Of a stretch of 43,301 nt of DNA, positions 24,387-32,648 are shown piece after piece. The notes under the pieces are model-generated. The model was not told the DNA's origin. It did not search any database and saw only the letters and a program-made list of their open reading frames with translations. The translations under genes and the position numbers were made by a program. The DNA comes from Georgenia sp. EYE_87 (GTDB taxonomy: Bacteria; Actinomycetota; Actinomycetes; Actinomycetales; Actinomycetaceae): contig NZ_JAHXNL010000022.1 in the NCBI RefSeq assembly GCF_023148685.1, positions 1-43,301 of the forward strand. The letters run 5' to 3'. The stretch's first letter is position 1; each line of letters starts with the position of its first letter.

Positions 24387-25520
24387 ATGTCGGAAAGTGC
24401 TGTGCCCGCATCCCAGGCACCGCTGACCCGACGACAGATCCGTGAGGCGGAGCGTGCGGCTGCGCTGGCCGCGGAGCGTGAGCGTGAGGCTGTGCTGGCC
24501 GCGGAGCGTGAGCGAGCGGCTGCGGAGCAGGCGCGGCAGACCGTGGTCGCGACGGACGTGACGGGCGCGCCGGCCAGGCACGACGCGGTGCCGCAGCGCC
24601 GGCAGCGTCGCCCGGCCCCCGCCACGACCCACGCGGTCGGGCGGGGCGCGGCTGACACCGAGGTGCTGCCCGTCCCGCAGACGCCTCCCTCCCGCCGTGC
24701 CCTCCGCCCCGCTCCACGCACTGCCGCCGTCGTGGGCCGCACGCACCGGTCATGGGCCCCGCGCGCGGCCGTGCTCGGCGCGATGGGAGCCCTCACCATC
24801 GTCGCCCCGCTCACCGGCTTCGCGGCGCCGGAGGCGGAGCCTGCCGCCGCCGTCGCGGTGGCTCCGCAGCCCAGCGTCCTCGACGTGCTCGACTCGCAGG
24901 CCGCCAACGTCGCGCTCGCGGCCGTGCCGGCCAGTCTCCTGAAGGACCCCGCGGCCTCCAGTCGGGCCACGGTCCTGCAGACCTCGCGCGCCGCGGACCG
25001 CGACGCGCTCACCTGCGCCCCCCTCGACGGGGCCAGCGGAGCCCGCGCCGCCGTGACCGAGCGGACAGCGCAGTACGTCCGCCCGCTCGCCGACGGCACC
25101 TACCGCAACTCGTCGCACTACGGGAACCGGTCGCACCCACTGTCCGGGGCGTACAGCTTCCACACGGGGACCGACTACGCCGCACCGCTCGGCACGCCCA
25201 TCTACGCGGTCGCGGACGGCACCGTGGAGTACGTCGGCGCCGGCAAGGACGGCCGCTCGAGCATGCTCGTGATCCTGCGCCACGAGGTCGACGGGCAGAC
25301 GGTCTACAGCTGGTACGTGCACATGTACCGCGACGGCATCCACGTCACCGAGGGGCAGCAGGTCGCCGCCGGCGAGGTCATCGCCGAGGTCGGCAACAAC
25401 GGCAACTCCACCGGCCCGCACCTGCACTTCGAGATCCACCTCGACGACCGGGGCACGACGACGGACCCGCTGCCCTGGCTGGAGAAGCTCGGCGCGGTCG
25501 AGGTCGCCGCTCTCTGCTGA
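24387..25520 (+). CDS. M23-family peptidoglycan endopeptidase with single membrane anchor
   Basis: A 377-residue LytM/M23 metallopeptidase. The cytoplasmic N-terminus has a charged coiled coil (about 17-50, RQIREAERAAALAAERERE), then a disordered Pro/Arg region, one hydrophobic segment (about 125-150) and an extracellular C-terminal catalytic domain. Zinc ligands are in HTGTDYA (about 258-264) and the HLHFEIH motif (about 345). GGAGG 7 nt before the ATG supports the start. It probably cleaves cross-links during growth or division. The coiled coil contains a 30-bp DNA duplication (24459-24488 and 24489-24518). Confidence 0.9.
   Translation: MSESAVPASQAPLTRRQIREAERAAALAAEREREAVLAAERERAAAEQARQTVVATDVTGAPARHDAVPQRRQRRPAPATTHAVGRGAADTEVLPVPQTPPSRRALRPAPRTAAVVGRTHRSWAPRAAVLGAMGALTIVAPLTGFAAPEAEPAAAVAVAPQPSVLDVLDSQAANVALAAVPASLLKDPAASSRATVLQTSRAADRDALTCAPLDGASGARAAVTERTAQYVRPLADGTYRNSSHYGNRSHPLSGAYSFHTGTDYAAPLGTPIYAVADGTVEYVGAGKDGRSSMLVILRHEVDGQTVYSWYVHMYRDGIHVTEGQQVAAGEVIAEVGNNGNSTGPHLHFEIHLDDRGTTTDPLPWLEKLGAVEVAALC
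24459..24518 (+). repeat. 30-bp tandem duplication inside the M23 coiled coil
   Basis: Two adjacent 30-bp units, almost identical, each encoding ten residues of the type A-x-L-A-A-E-R-E-R-(E/A), so the coiled coil is extended by an in-frame duplication. Confidence 0.7.
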
Positions 25521-25631
25521 GGCCTGCTGCTCGCCCCCGCGGACGCTTCCGGCAGCTGCGGCGGGCCCGCCCCACCCCGGCACCGCTCTCTCGGGGGCAG
25601 GGCCGCCGTGACCGTCCGTGACGCCGCGTCC

Positions 25632-25662
25632 CGCCTGCGGCGCAGCCTCTCGCCCGCAGGCG
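25632..25662. terminator. Hairpin downstream of the M23 gene
   Basis: Stem CGCCTGCGG (25632-25640) with CCGCAGGCG (25654-25662), loop 13 nt, 20 bp before the next -10. Probable terminator of the M23 transcript. Confidence 0.5.
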
Positions 25663-25682
25663 ATCCCTGCGTCGCCCGGGGG

Positions 25683-25688
25683 TACCCT
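25683..25688 (+). promoter_or_regulatory. -10 hexamer of the liv-type operon
   Basis: TACCCT at 25683-25688, a common actinobacterial -10; the start site would be near 25695, giving a leader of roughly 120 nt that contains the inverted repeat at 25707-25744. Confidence 0.4.
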
Positions 25689-25706
25689 GTAGTGAGCAAC
25701 GCCACA

Positions 25707-25744
25707 GCAAGCATGTGGTTTATGGCCGACCCCCACATGGTTGC
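25707..25744. promoter_or_regulatory. Inverted repeat in the leader of the liv-type operon
   Basis: Arms GCAAGCATGTGG (25707-25718) and CCACATGGTTGC (25733-25744) are complementary at 11 of 12 positions around a 14-nt spacer. Located just after the predicted transcript start, it is either an operator or an RNA hairpin. Confidence 0.55.
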
Positions 25745-25813
25745 GGCCGATCAGCCTTCCTAACGTTCACTGCACCGCACTCGTAGCGGCAAGGGAGCCA
25801 AGGAAGGAGCGGC

Positions 25814-26581
25814 GTGACGTCGACGACACAGGGGATCGCCCTGCGGGCCACCGGCCTGACGAAGGACTTCCGCGGCTTCCGCGCCGTCAACGACGTCGAT
25901 CTGACGGTCGCGGAGGGCGGCGTGCACGCCCTCGTGGGCCCGAACGGCGCCGGCAAGACCACGCTGTTCAACCTGCTCAGCGGTTTCCTCAGGCCCACCT
26001 CCGGCACGATCACGGTGCGCGGCGAGGACGTGACCGGGTTGCAGCCCGAGCAGATCGCCCACAAGGGCGTCGCCCGGTCGTTCCAGATCACGAGCCTGTT
26101 CGAGAACCTCGACCCGCGCGAGCACGTCGAGCTGGCGCTCCAGAGCCGCACCACGATGGGCAGGAAGTTCTGGCGCTCGGACCGCCTCATGCGCCGGTTC
26201 CGGCCGCGGGCGGACGAGCTGCTCGAGGAGGTCGGTCTGAGCCACCTGGCGACGAAGCCCGCGGGCGAGCTCGCGTACGGGCAGAAGCGTGCCCTCGAGA
26301 TGGCGCTGGTCCTCGCCCTCGACCCGGCGATCATGCTCCTCGACGAGCCCACCGCAGGCATGGGCATCGAGGACGTCACCCGCACCATCGAGCTGGTCAG
26401 GAGGATCGCGGTCGGCCGCACGGTCGTGTTCGTCGACCACAACATGCACGTCGTCGGCAGCCTGGCCGACCAGGTGACGGTGCTCCAGCAGGGCCGCGTC
26501 CTCGCCGAGGGCACGTACGAGGTGGTCCGCAAGGATCCCCGCGTGATCACCGCGTACCTCGGGGAGGCCAGCAATGCTTGA
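25814..26581 (+). CDS. livG: ABC transporter ATP-binding protein, LivG type
   Basis: A 255-residue ATPase of the branched-chain-amino-acid/amide family. Walker A GPNGAGKTT at 42-50, LivG-typical RSFQITSLFENL after it, an LAYGQKRALEMA signature, Walker B IMLLDEPTAGM and the VDHNMHVV switch region are all present. The C-terminal YLGEA tail is typical of LivG rather than LivF. The GTG is preceded by AGGAAGGAG. The livF ATG lies inside its 3' end. Confidence 0.92.
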   Translation: MTSTTQGIALRATGLTKDFRGFRAVNDVDLTVAEGGVHALVGPNGAGKTTLFNLLSGFLRPTSGTITVRGEDVTGLQPEQIAHKGVARSFQITSLFENLDPREHVELALQSRTTMGRKFWRSDRLMRRFRPRADELLEEVGLSHLATKPAGELAYGQKRALEMALVLALDPAIMLLDEPTAGMGIEDVTRTIELVRRIAVGRTVVFVDHNMHVVGSLADQVTVLQQGRVLAEGTYEVVRKDPRVITAYLGEASNA

Positions 26582-27266
26582 GATCCGGAACCTCAGCGCC
26601 TGGTACGGCGAGGCACGAGCGCTGGACGACGTCTCCGTCGACGTCGCGGCCGGGGAGGTCGTCACCCTCGTCGGGCGCAACGGCGCGGGCAAGACCACGC
26701 TGCTGCGCTCGGTGATGGGGCTGCACCGCCACGCGAGCGGCGCGGTGATCCTCGACGGCGCGGACGTCAGCGGCGTGCCGGTCCACCGCCGGGCGCGCCT
26801 GGGGATGGGCTGGGTCCAGGACGACCGCGGCATCTACGCCTCCCTCTCCGTGGAGGAGAACCTCCTGCTCCCGCCTGTGGTCTCGTCCGGCGCGTGGCCG
26901 CTCGCCCGCGTCTACGAGACGTTCCCGGTGCTGGCGGACCGGCGCAAGGCCGCCGGCACGACCCTCTCGGGCGGCGAGCAGCAGATGCTCGCCATCGCGC
27001 GCGTCCTCCGGACCGGCGCCAAGGTCCTGCTGCTCGACGAGCCCACCGAGGGGCTCGCCCCGGTGATCGTCGCAGCCATCGGCGACATCGTCCGCGAGGT
27101 CAAGGCGGCCGGGGTGACCGTGCTGCTGATCGAGCAGAACGTCAAGTTCGCCGCCACCGTGGCCGACCGCCACTACCTGCTGTCCCAGGGGCGCATCGTC
27201 GAGCACCTGGACAACGCGGAGTTCGTCGCGCGCGAGCACGAGCTCCTCGAGCACCTCGGGGTCTGA
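26574..27266 (+). CDS. livF: ABC transporter ATP-binding protein, LivF type
   Basis: A 230-residue ATPase: Walker A GRNGAGKTTLLRS, Q-loop region MGWVQDDRGIYASLSVEENL, signature LSGGEQQMLAIAR, Walker B KVLLLDEPTEGLAP and IEQNVKFA, all in the LivF pattern. It overlaps livG by 8 bp and precedes the binding-protein gene by 110 bp with no clear hairpin between. Confidence 0.92.
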   Translation: MLEIRNLSAWYGEARALDDVSVDVAAGEVVTLVGRNGAGKTTLLRSVMGLHRHASGAVILDGADVSGVPVHRRARLGMGWVQDDRGIYASLSVEENLLLPPVVSSGAWPLARVYETFPVLADRRKAAGTTLSGGEQQMLAIARVLRTGAKVLLLDEPTEGLAPVIVAAIGDIVREVKAAGVTVLLIEQNVKFAATVADRHYLLSQGRIVEHLDNAEFVAREHELLEHLGV

Positions 27267-27376
27267 CGCCACCGACGTCGCCAAGCCCTGCACCCCCCAG
27301 GTCCGGTCCCGAAGGCCGGCCCCACCCACGAACCGACCATCCACCAACGGCACCACTCATGAACGAAGGAGTTCGG

Positions 27377-28630
27377 ATGACCAAGAAGCTTGCGGGCAGC
27401 GCGGCCGCCCTGATGTCCGGGACGCTCCTGCTGGGCGCGTGCGCCGGCGGTGGCCCCTCGAGCGCGGAGGGGGCGTTCACCGACGACAAGATCGTCATCG
27501 GCGTCCTGAACGACCAGTCCGGCGTCTACAAGGACCTCTCCGGTCCGAACAGCGTGACCGCCGTCGAGATGGCCGTGCAGGACTACCTCGAGAAGTACGG
27601 GGACGACGCCGTCGTCACCGAGGAGCAGATCGAGGTCATCACCGCCGACCACCAGAACGAGCCCGACGTCGCCAACACCAAGGCCCAGGAGATGTACGAC
27701 CGGCAGGGGGCCGACATCATCCTCGACGTCCCCGCCTCCTCCGCCGCGCTGGCGGTGGCCAGCCAGGCCGACCAGAAGAAGAAGCTGCACTTCAACATCG
27801 GCGCCGCCACCACGGAGCTGACCGGCGCGCAGTGCAGCCCGTACGTCTTCCACTGGGCCTACGACACCTACATGCTGGCCAACGGCACGGGCAAGACCGT
27901 GACCGAGAACGGCGGCAAGGACTGGCAGATCATCTACCCGGACTACGCCTTCGGTCAGGACATGGAGAAGTCCTTCACCGAGGCCGTCACGGAGGCCGGC
28001 GGGACCGTCAGCGGGTCCATCGCGACCCCGTTCCCCAACGACAACTTCTCGACCTTCCTGACCAAGGCGGCCTCCGGCGGTCCGGACGTCATCGGCACCA
28101 TGCAGGCCGGCGGTGACCTGATCAACCTCGTCAAGCAGTACAACGAGGCCGGGCTGCGTGACCAGGGCATCAGCCTCGCCGTCGGCCTGATGTTCATCAC
28201 CGACATCCACTCCCTCGGGGTCGACCAGTTCGAGGGCACGACCTTCACCGACGCCTGGTACTGGGACATGGACGAGGAGTCCCGCGAGTGGGCCGACCGG
28301 TTCCTCGAGGAGGCCGGGAGCCGCCCGTCCTTCGCCCACGCCGGCAACTACTCGGCCGCCCTGCAGTACCTCGAGGCGGTCCAGGCCACCGAGACGGACG
28401 ACGCCGACACGATCGTCGAGGACCTCAACGGCAAGGAGGTCGAGGACGTCTTCCTGCGCAACGGCAAGATCCGCGCTGAGGACCACCGCGTCATCCACGA
28501 CGTCTACCTCGCCGAGGTGAAGGCCCCCGACGAGGTCACCGAGGACTGGGACTACCAGAACATCCTCAACACGATCCCGGCCGAGGAGGCCTTCCAGCCG
28601 GTCGACGAGTCCGGCTGCGAGATGGGCTGA
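27377..28630 (+). CDS. Substrate-binding lipoprotein of a branched-chain-amino-acid-type ABC transporter
   Basis: A 417-residue type I periplasmic-binding protein. The N-terminus has a lipoprotein signal with lipobox LGAC (acylated Cys22). The mature part shows the two-lobe Liv pattern: KIVIGVLNDQSGVYKDLSGP, then ILDVPASSAALAVASQADQKKKLHFNIGAATTELTG, and IIYPDYAFGQDMEKSF. The ligand is unclear: hydrophobic amino acids, amides, short-chain acids and aromatics are all bound by this family. GAAGGAG precedes the ATG. A 14-bp-stem hairpin after the stop separates it from the permeases. Confidence 0.92.
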   Translation: MTKKLAGSAAALMSGTLLLGACAGGGPSSAEGAFTDDKIVIGVLNDQSGVYKDLSGPNSVTAVEMAVQDYLEKYGDDAVVTEEQIEVITADHQNEPDVANTKAQEMYDRQGADIILDVPASSAALAVASQADQKKKLHFNIGAATTELTGAQCSPYVFHWAYDTYMLANGTGKTVTENGGKDWQIIYPDYAFGQDMEKSFTEAVTEAGGTVSGSIATPFPNDNFSTFLTKAASGGPDVIGTMQAGGDLINLVKQYNEAGLRDQGISLAVGLMFITDIHSLGVDQFEGTTFTDAWYWDMDEESREWADRFLEEAGSRPSFAHAGNYSAALQYLEAVQATETDDADTIVEDLNGKEVEDVFLRNGKIRAEDHRVIHDVYLAEVKAPDEVTEDWDYQNILNTIPAEEAFQPVDESGCEMG

Positions 28631-28646
28631 CCCGCATCGGTCACAC

Positions 28647-28678
28647 GTGCGCCGGGTGCCGTGAGGCACCCGGCGCAC
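28647..28678 (+). terminator. Intercistronic hairpin between binding protein and permeases
   Basis: Perfect 14-bp stem GTGCGCCGGGTGCC (28647-28660) with its complement (28665-28678), 4-nt loop GTGA. It lies 17 nt after the binding-protein stop and 22 bp before livH. It probably causes partial termination or protects the 3' end, raising binding-protein output over permeases. Confidence 0.7.
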
Positions 28679-28700
28679 CCCGGACGGGAAGGGACGGACG

Positions 28701-29570
28701 ATGAACGAAATCCTGCAGTACACGATCCAGGGCCTCGCGGCGGGCAGCTTCTACGCGGTCGCCGCCCTCGGGCTGGCGGTCATCTTCGGCGTGCTCGGCG
28801 TCGTGAACTTCGCGCACGGCGCCTGCTACATGCTCGGGGCGGTCGTCGCCGCAGTCCTCCAGGACGTTCTTGGGCTGAGCTTCTGGTGGGCGCTCCTCGT
28901 GGTCCCGATCCTGCTCTTCATCTTCGGGGTGATCATCGAGCGGCTGTTCGTCCAGTGGCTGCTGCGCCTGGAGCCGCTGTACAACTTCCTGCTCACCTTC
29001 GGGCTGGCGCTCTTCCTCGTCGACCTGGTCAAGCGTCGTTACGGCGTCTCCGGACTGCCCTACGAGCGTCCGGAGGTTCTCACCGGCCAGCTCACGGTCG
29101 GCGAGCTGCGCCTGCCGACCTACCAGGTGTTCGTGTTCGTCTTCTCGGTGCTGGTGTGCCTGGCGGTGTGGCTGGTCATGAGCCGCACCCGGGTGGGCAT
29201 GATCGTCCGGGCGGCCACCGAGCGCCCCGACGTCGCGCGGGCCCTGGGGGTCAACGTGGGCCGGTGGATCACGCCCGTGTTCGGCTTCGGGATCGCCCTG
29301 GCCGGGCTGGCGGGCGTGCTGGCGGCCCCGTTCCGCGCCATCACCGCAGACATGGGCTCGAGCTTCATCATCATCCTGTTCGCCGTCGTCGTCATCGGGG
29401 GGCTCGGCTCGATCGTCGGCGCCGTCGTCGCCGGCTTCCTCGTCGGTCTGGTCGAGGCCTTCGGCCAGGCCTACGCGCCGGCGTTCGCCCAGATCGTCAT
29501 CTTCGTGCTCATGGCCGTCGTGGTGCTGCTGCGCCCGGCCGGCCTGTTCGGACGGGAGGAGCGGGCATGA
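28701..29570 (+). CDS. livH: ABC transporter permease, LivH type
   Basis: A 289-residue inner-membrane permease with about eight hydrophobic helices. Family blocks: LAAGSFYAVAALGLAVIFGVLGVVNFAHGA near the start and the EAA-like cytoplasmic loop RTRVGMIVRAATERPDVARALGVNV, followed by GGLGSIVGAVVAGFLVGLVEAF. The ATG has GGGACGG upstream. It overlaps livM by 4 bp. Confidence 0.92.
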   Translation: MNEILQYTIQGLAAGSFYAVAALGLAVIFGVLGVVNFAHGACYMLGAVVAAVLQDVLGLSFWWALLVVPILLFIFGVIIERLFVQWLLRLEPLYNFLLTFGLALFLVDLVKRRYGVSGLPYERPEVLTGQLTVGELRLPTYQVFVFVFSVLVCLAVWLVMSRTRVGMIVRAATERPDVARALGVNVGRWITPVFGFGIALAGLAGVLAAPFRAITADMGSSFIIILFAVVVIGGLGSIVGAVVAGFLVGLVEAFGQAYAPAFAQIVIFVLMAVVVLLRPAGLFGREERA

Positions 29571-30580
29571 GCCCGACACCGCAGACCATGCTCGACGAGC
29601 AGGCGGCCAGCCGGATCGTCCCGAACTACGTCGCCCGCCGGTCGGTGAAGACCTGGGTCCTCATCGCCGTCGGCCTGGTCGCCGCGCTGGCGCTGCCGTG
29701 GATCATCTACCCGCCGGTCGCCATGGACATCGCCTGCTGGGCCCTGTTCGCCATCGCGCTGGACATCCTGCTCGGTTACACCGGCCTGCTCTCGTTCGGG
29801 CACGCGGCGTTCTGGGGCGGGTCGGCCTACGTCACCGGCCTGGTGGCGGTGCACCTCGGGGTGCCGTTCCCGCTGGCGGTGCTCGCCGGCGCGCTCGCCG
29901 CGATGCTCATCGCCCTGCCGGTCGGCTTCCTCTCCGTGCGACGCGCGGGCATCTACTTCGCCATGGTCACCCTGGCCTTCGCGCAGATGCTCTTCTTCGT
30001 CGCCAACCAGTGGCGCGACGTCACCGGCGGCGAGAACGGCCTGCAGTCGGTCCCGAAGACGTTCTTCGGCATCGAGGCGATCGAGACCGACTCCTTCTAC
30101 TTCTACTACGCGGCGCTGCCGATCATCGTCCTCGGCATGTGGATGGCCTGGCGGATCGTGCACTCCCCGTTCGGACGGGTCCTGGTCTCCATCCGCGACA
30201 ACGTGCCGCGGGCCCGTGCCCTGGGCTACGACGTCGAGAAGTACAAGGTGGCCGCCTTCGTCCTCTCCGCCGGCCTGGCCGGGCTCGCCGGCGGCATCTT
30301 CGCCATCAGTCACGGGTTCGTCTCGCTGCAGGAGGTCAACTGGACCACGTCCGGCAAGGTCGTGCTCATCACCGTCCTGGGCGGCATCGGCACCCTGTGG
30401 GGCGGCATCGTCGGTGCCGTCATCATCGTCATCCTCGAGGACCAGCTCGCCTCGTCCGGGTTCGAGGGCATCGGCATCATCACCGGCGCCGTCTTCGTCA
30501 CCGTGGTGCTGCTGTTCCGCCGGGGCGTGTGGGGCACGGCGCTGCACGCCGTGCGCACCCGGCGCCGTAAGCAGGAGTGA
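29567..30580 (+). CDS. livM: ABC transporter permease, LivM type
   Basis: A 337-residue permease with a cytoplasmic N-terminus of about 30 residues, then about nine hydrophobic helices. Recognisable parts are LDILLGYTGLLSFGHAAFWGGSAYVTG, LSVRRAGIYFAMVTLAFAQM and the coupling loop SPFGRVLVSIRDNVPRARALGYDVEKYK, as in LivM. It ends the operon and converges on the regulator gene, with a shared hairpin between. Confidence 0.92.
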   Translation: MSPTPQTMLDEQAASRIVPNYVARRSVKTWVLIAVGLVAALALPWIIYPPVAMDIACWALFAIALDILLGYTGLLSFGHAAFWGGSAYVTGLVAVHLGVPFPLAVLAGALAAMLIALPVGFLSVRRAGIYFAMVTLAFAQMLFFVANQWRDVTGGENGLQSVPKTFFGIEAIETDSFYFYYAALPIIVLGMWMAWRIVHSPFGRVLVSIRDNVPRARALGYDVEKYKVAAFVLSAGLAGLAGGIFAISHGFVSLQEVNWTTSGKVVLITVLGGIGTLWGGIVGAVIIVILEDQLASSGFEGIGIITGAVFVTVVLLFRRGVWGTALHAVRTRRRKQE

Positions 30581-30592
30581 CAGCCGAGAACG

Positions 30593-30633
30593 ACGACGAG
30601 CGCCGGTCCCGCGGGGGGCCGGCGCTCCGTCGT
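30593..30633. terminator. Bidirectional terminator between livM and the regulator
   Basis: Stem ACGACG-AGCGCCGG (30593-30606) pairs with CCGGCGCT (30619-30626) and, after a 1-nt bulge, CGTCGT (30628-30633), around a 12-nt loop. Placed between two convergent stop codons (30580 and 30650). Confidence 0.7.
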
Positions 30634-30649
30634 GCCGGGACGGGACGGC

Positions 30650-32533
30650 TCAGGCGAGGAGCGCGTGGAGCCGCAGCGCCAGCTGCACCTCGAGCTGACG
30701 GTCCGGCGCGTTCCACCCCTCGCCCAGCAGGTTGGTGATCCGCTCGAGGCGCTGGGTGACCGTGTTCGCGTGGACATGGAGCGCGCTGCCCGTCCGGCTG
30801 AGGTTGCCGCCCTGGCCGAAGTAGGTGCGCAGGGTCTCGAGCAGCGCGGTGCCCCGCTGGGCGTCGTAGTCCAGGACGGGGCCGATCACGGAGGCCACGT
30901 AGGACGGCACGTCACGGTCCTCGCCCAGGAGCAGACCCACGAAGCCGAGGTCGCCCACGTCCGCGACCTCCCCGCGGCGCCCCAGCACGAGCAGCGTGTG
31001 GAGGCAGCGCGCCGCCTCGGCCCGCGCGGCGGCGATCTCCGCCGGACCGCGGGCGGGTCCCGCCGTACCGGCGGTCACCGGCCGGCCGGCGGCCCGGCCG
31101 AGCTCCGAGCTGACCACCCGCGCGGCCTCGCGCGGCTGGAGACCGGGGAGGATGAGCACCAGCTCGCCCTCCTGCAGCGTGGACAGGCCCCCGCGGCCGC
31201 CCGCGAGGAACGCGGCCGCCTGCACCGCCCGGGAGCGGTCGCCGGCCACCTCCGCGACGACGACGGCGTGCGAGGCGTCGAGGTCGGCGCCGGCCAGGCG
31301 GGCGCGCTCGCGCAGGCCCTGCGGGTCCCTGCCCAGCAGCACGTCGTCGAGCAGCTCGCCGCGCAGCCGCTCCTCGGCGGCGGCCACCGAGCGCCGGAAG
31401 AGCAGCTGCAGGGCGGTCACCAGGGCGGCGCGCTCGAGGATGCGCCGGTCGGCCTCGTCGAGCGGCTCGGACCGGATGAGGACCAGCGCGCCGAGGGCCT
31501 CGCCGCCGGCGAGGACGGGGGCGGCGACGACGCCGTCGCCGGTCCGGGTCCGGCTCGTCGTCACGGCGACCCGAGCCGTCTCGGTCGCCGCGGCCGCCGC
31601 CGGCCCGGCGAGGGCGGCGGACGGCAGGTCGGCGGCCCCGGGGAGCCGGGCGCCGTCCGGGCCCGCCATGACCACGTGCCCGCCGAGCACCTCGCCCACC
31701 TCGCGGGCGACGTCGTCGACGTCCCCGCCCTGCAGGACCAGCTCGAGCAGACGGTCGTGGGCGTCGGCGGCGCGCTCGACGCTCACGGTCCGCGCGCGGA
31801 GCTCCTCGCCCGCGACCCGCAGGTCGTGCAGGGCGAGCTGGGTCTCGCTCAGCAGCCGCGCGTTGTCCAGGGCGATCGCGGCGTGGGCGGCGAAGGAGCT
31901 GAGCAGTGCGATCTCCGAGCGGCCGAACGGGCGGACCGTGCGGTTGGCGGCGTAGAGCACCCCGATCACGCGGCGCGCCAGCACCAGCGGGACACCCACG
32001 ATGGACGTGATGCCCTCGTCCGCCACGGCCGAGTCGATGCCCTCGGTGTGGCGGAACCGCTCGTCCTGGAAGTACGTCGCGGAGGCGTAGGGCGTGGCCG
32101 TCTGGGCGACGAGACCGCCGAGGCCGGCGCCCATCGGCAGGCGCACGGCCCGGAACAGGTCGGACGAACAACCCACGGTGACCCGCATGTAGGTGTCGCC
32201 GGCCTCCTCGTCGTTGAGGGAGAGGTAGGCGACGTCGCTGCCGAGCAGCTGGCGCGAGCGCCGGACGATCGCCTCGAGGACGGCGTCGACGTCGGTCAGG
32301 GACGCGAGGTCGCTGGCCGTCTCGAACAGTGCGGAGAGCTCGGTCTCCCGGCGTCGCCGCGACTCGAGCACGCCCCGCACCTGCAGCGCGAGGGCCTTGG
32401 CATGCTCGAGCAGCGCGATGGTCTCCGCGTCGGCGCCCGCGCTGCGCGCCGCGAGCAGCGGCCCCTCGAACTCGACCGGTGACGCGTCGCGCGCCAGCAG
32501 CTCCAGGTACTCCGTGCCTCTCACGCCCGCCAT
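30650..32533 (-). CDS. GAF-domain transcriptional regulator with PucR-type C-terminal helix-turn-helix
   Basis: From the ATG at 32533 the protein has 627 residues. A GAF domain occupies about 85-235 (LFETASDLASLTDVDAVLE...GLGGLVAQTATPYA...GVPLVLARRVIGVLYAANR), followed by a coiled linker, a second GAF-like stretch and the PucR/CdaR-type C-terminal HTH at 564-604 (LLETLRTYFGQGGNLSRTGSALHVHANTVTQRLERI). Proteins of this build activate catabolic genes on binding a small ligand. The frame is open to 32641, so the start is uncertain. It follows the 3-hydroxybutyrate dehydrogenase gene on the same strand and faces the liv operon, which are its likely targets. Confidence 0.85.
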   Translation of the reverse strand: MAGVRGTEYLELLARDASPVEFEGPLLAARSAGADAETIALLEHAKALALQVRGVLESRRRRETELSALFETASDLASLTDVDAVLEAIVRRSRQLLGSDVAYLSLNDEEAGDTYMRVTVGCSSDLFRAVRLPMGAGLGGLVAQTATPYASATYFQDERFRHTEGIDSAVADEGITSIVGVPLVLARRVIGVLYAANRTVRPFGRSEIALLSSFAAHAAIALDNARLLSETQLALHDLRVAGEELRARTVSVERAADAHDRLLELVLQGGDVDDVAREVGEVLGGHVVMAGPDGARLPGAADLPSAALAGPAAAAATETARVAVTTSRTRTGDGVVAAPVLAGGEALGALVLIRSEPLDEADRRILERAALVTALQLLFRRSVAAAEERLRGELLDDVLLGRDPQGLRERARLAGADLDASHAVVVAEVAGDRSRAVQAAAFLAGGRGGLSTLQEGELVLILPGLQPREAARVVSSELGRAAGRPVTAGTAGPARGPAEIAAARAEAARCLHTLLVLGRRGEVADVGDLGFVGLLLGEDRDVPSYVASVIGPVLDYDAQRGTALLETLRTYFGQGGNLSRTGSALHVHANTVTQRLERITNLLGEGWNAPDRQLEVQLALRLHALLA

Positions 32534-32648
32534 TGTTGCCGACGACGGTCGCCCGGTGGGCAGACGCGCGTGCTGACGTGGCGTCGCGCGGGAGGCGAAC
32601 GGGTCCATGGTGGTCTCGGTCGACGGCTCGGGCCGGTGCACGGAGGCC

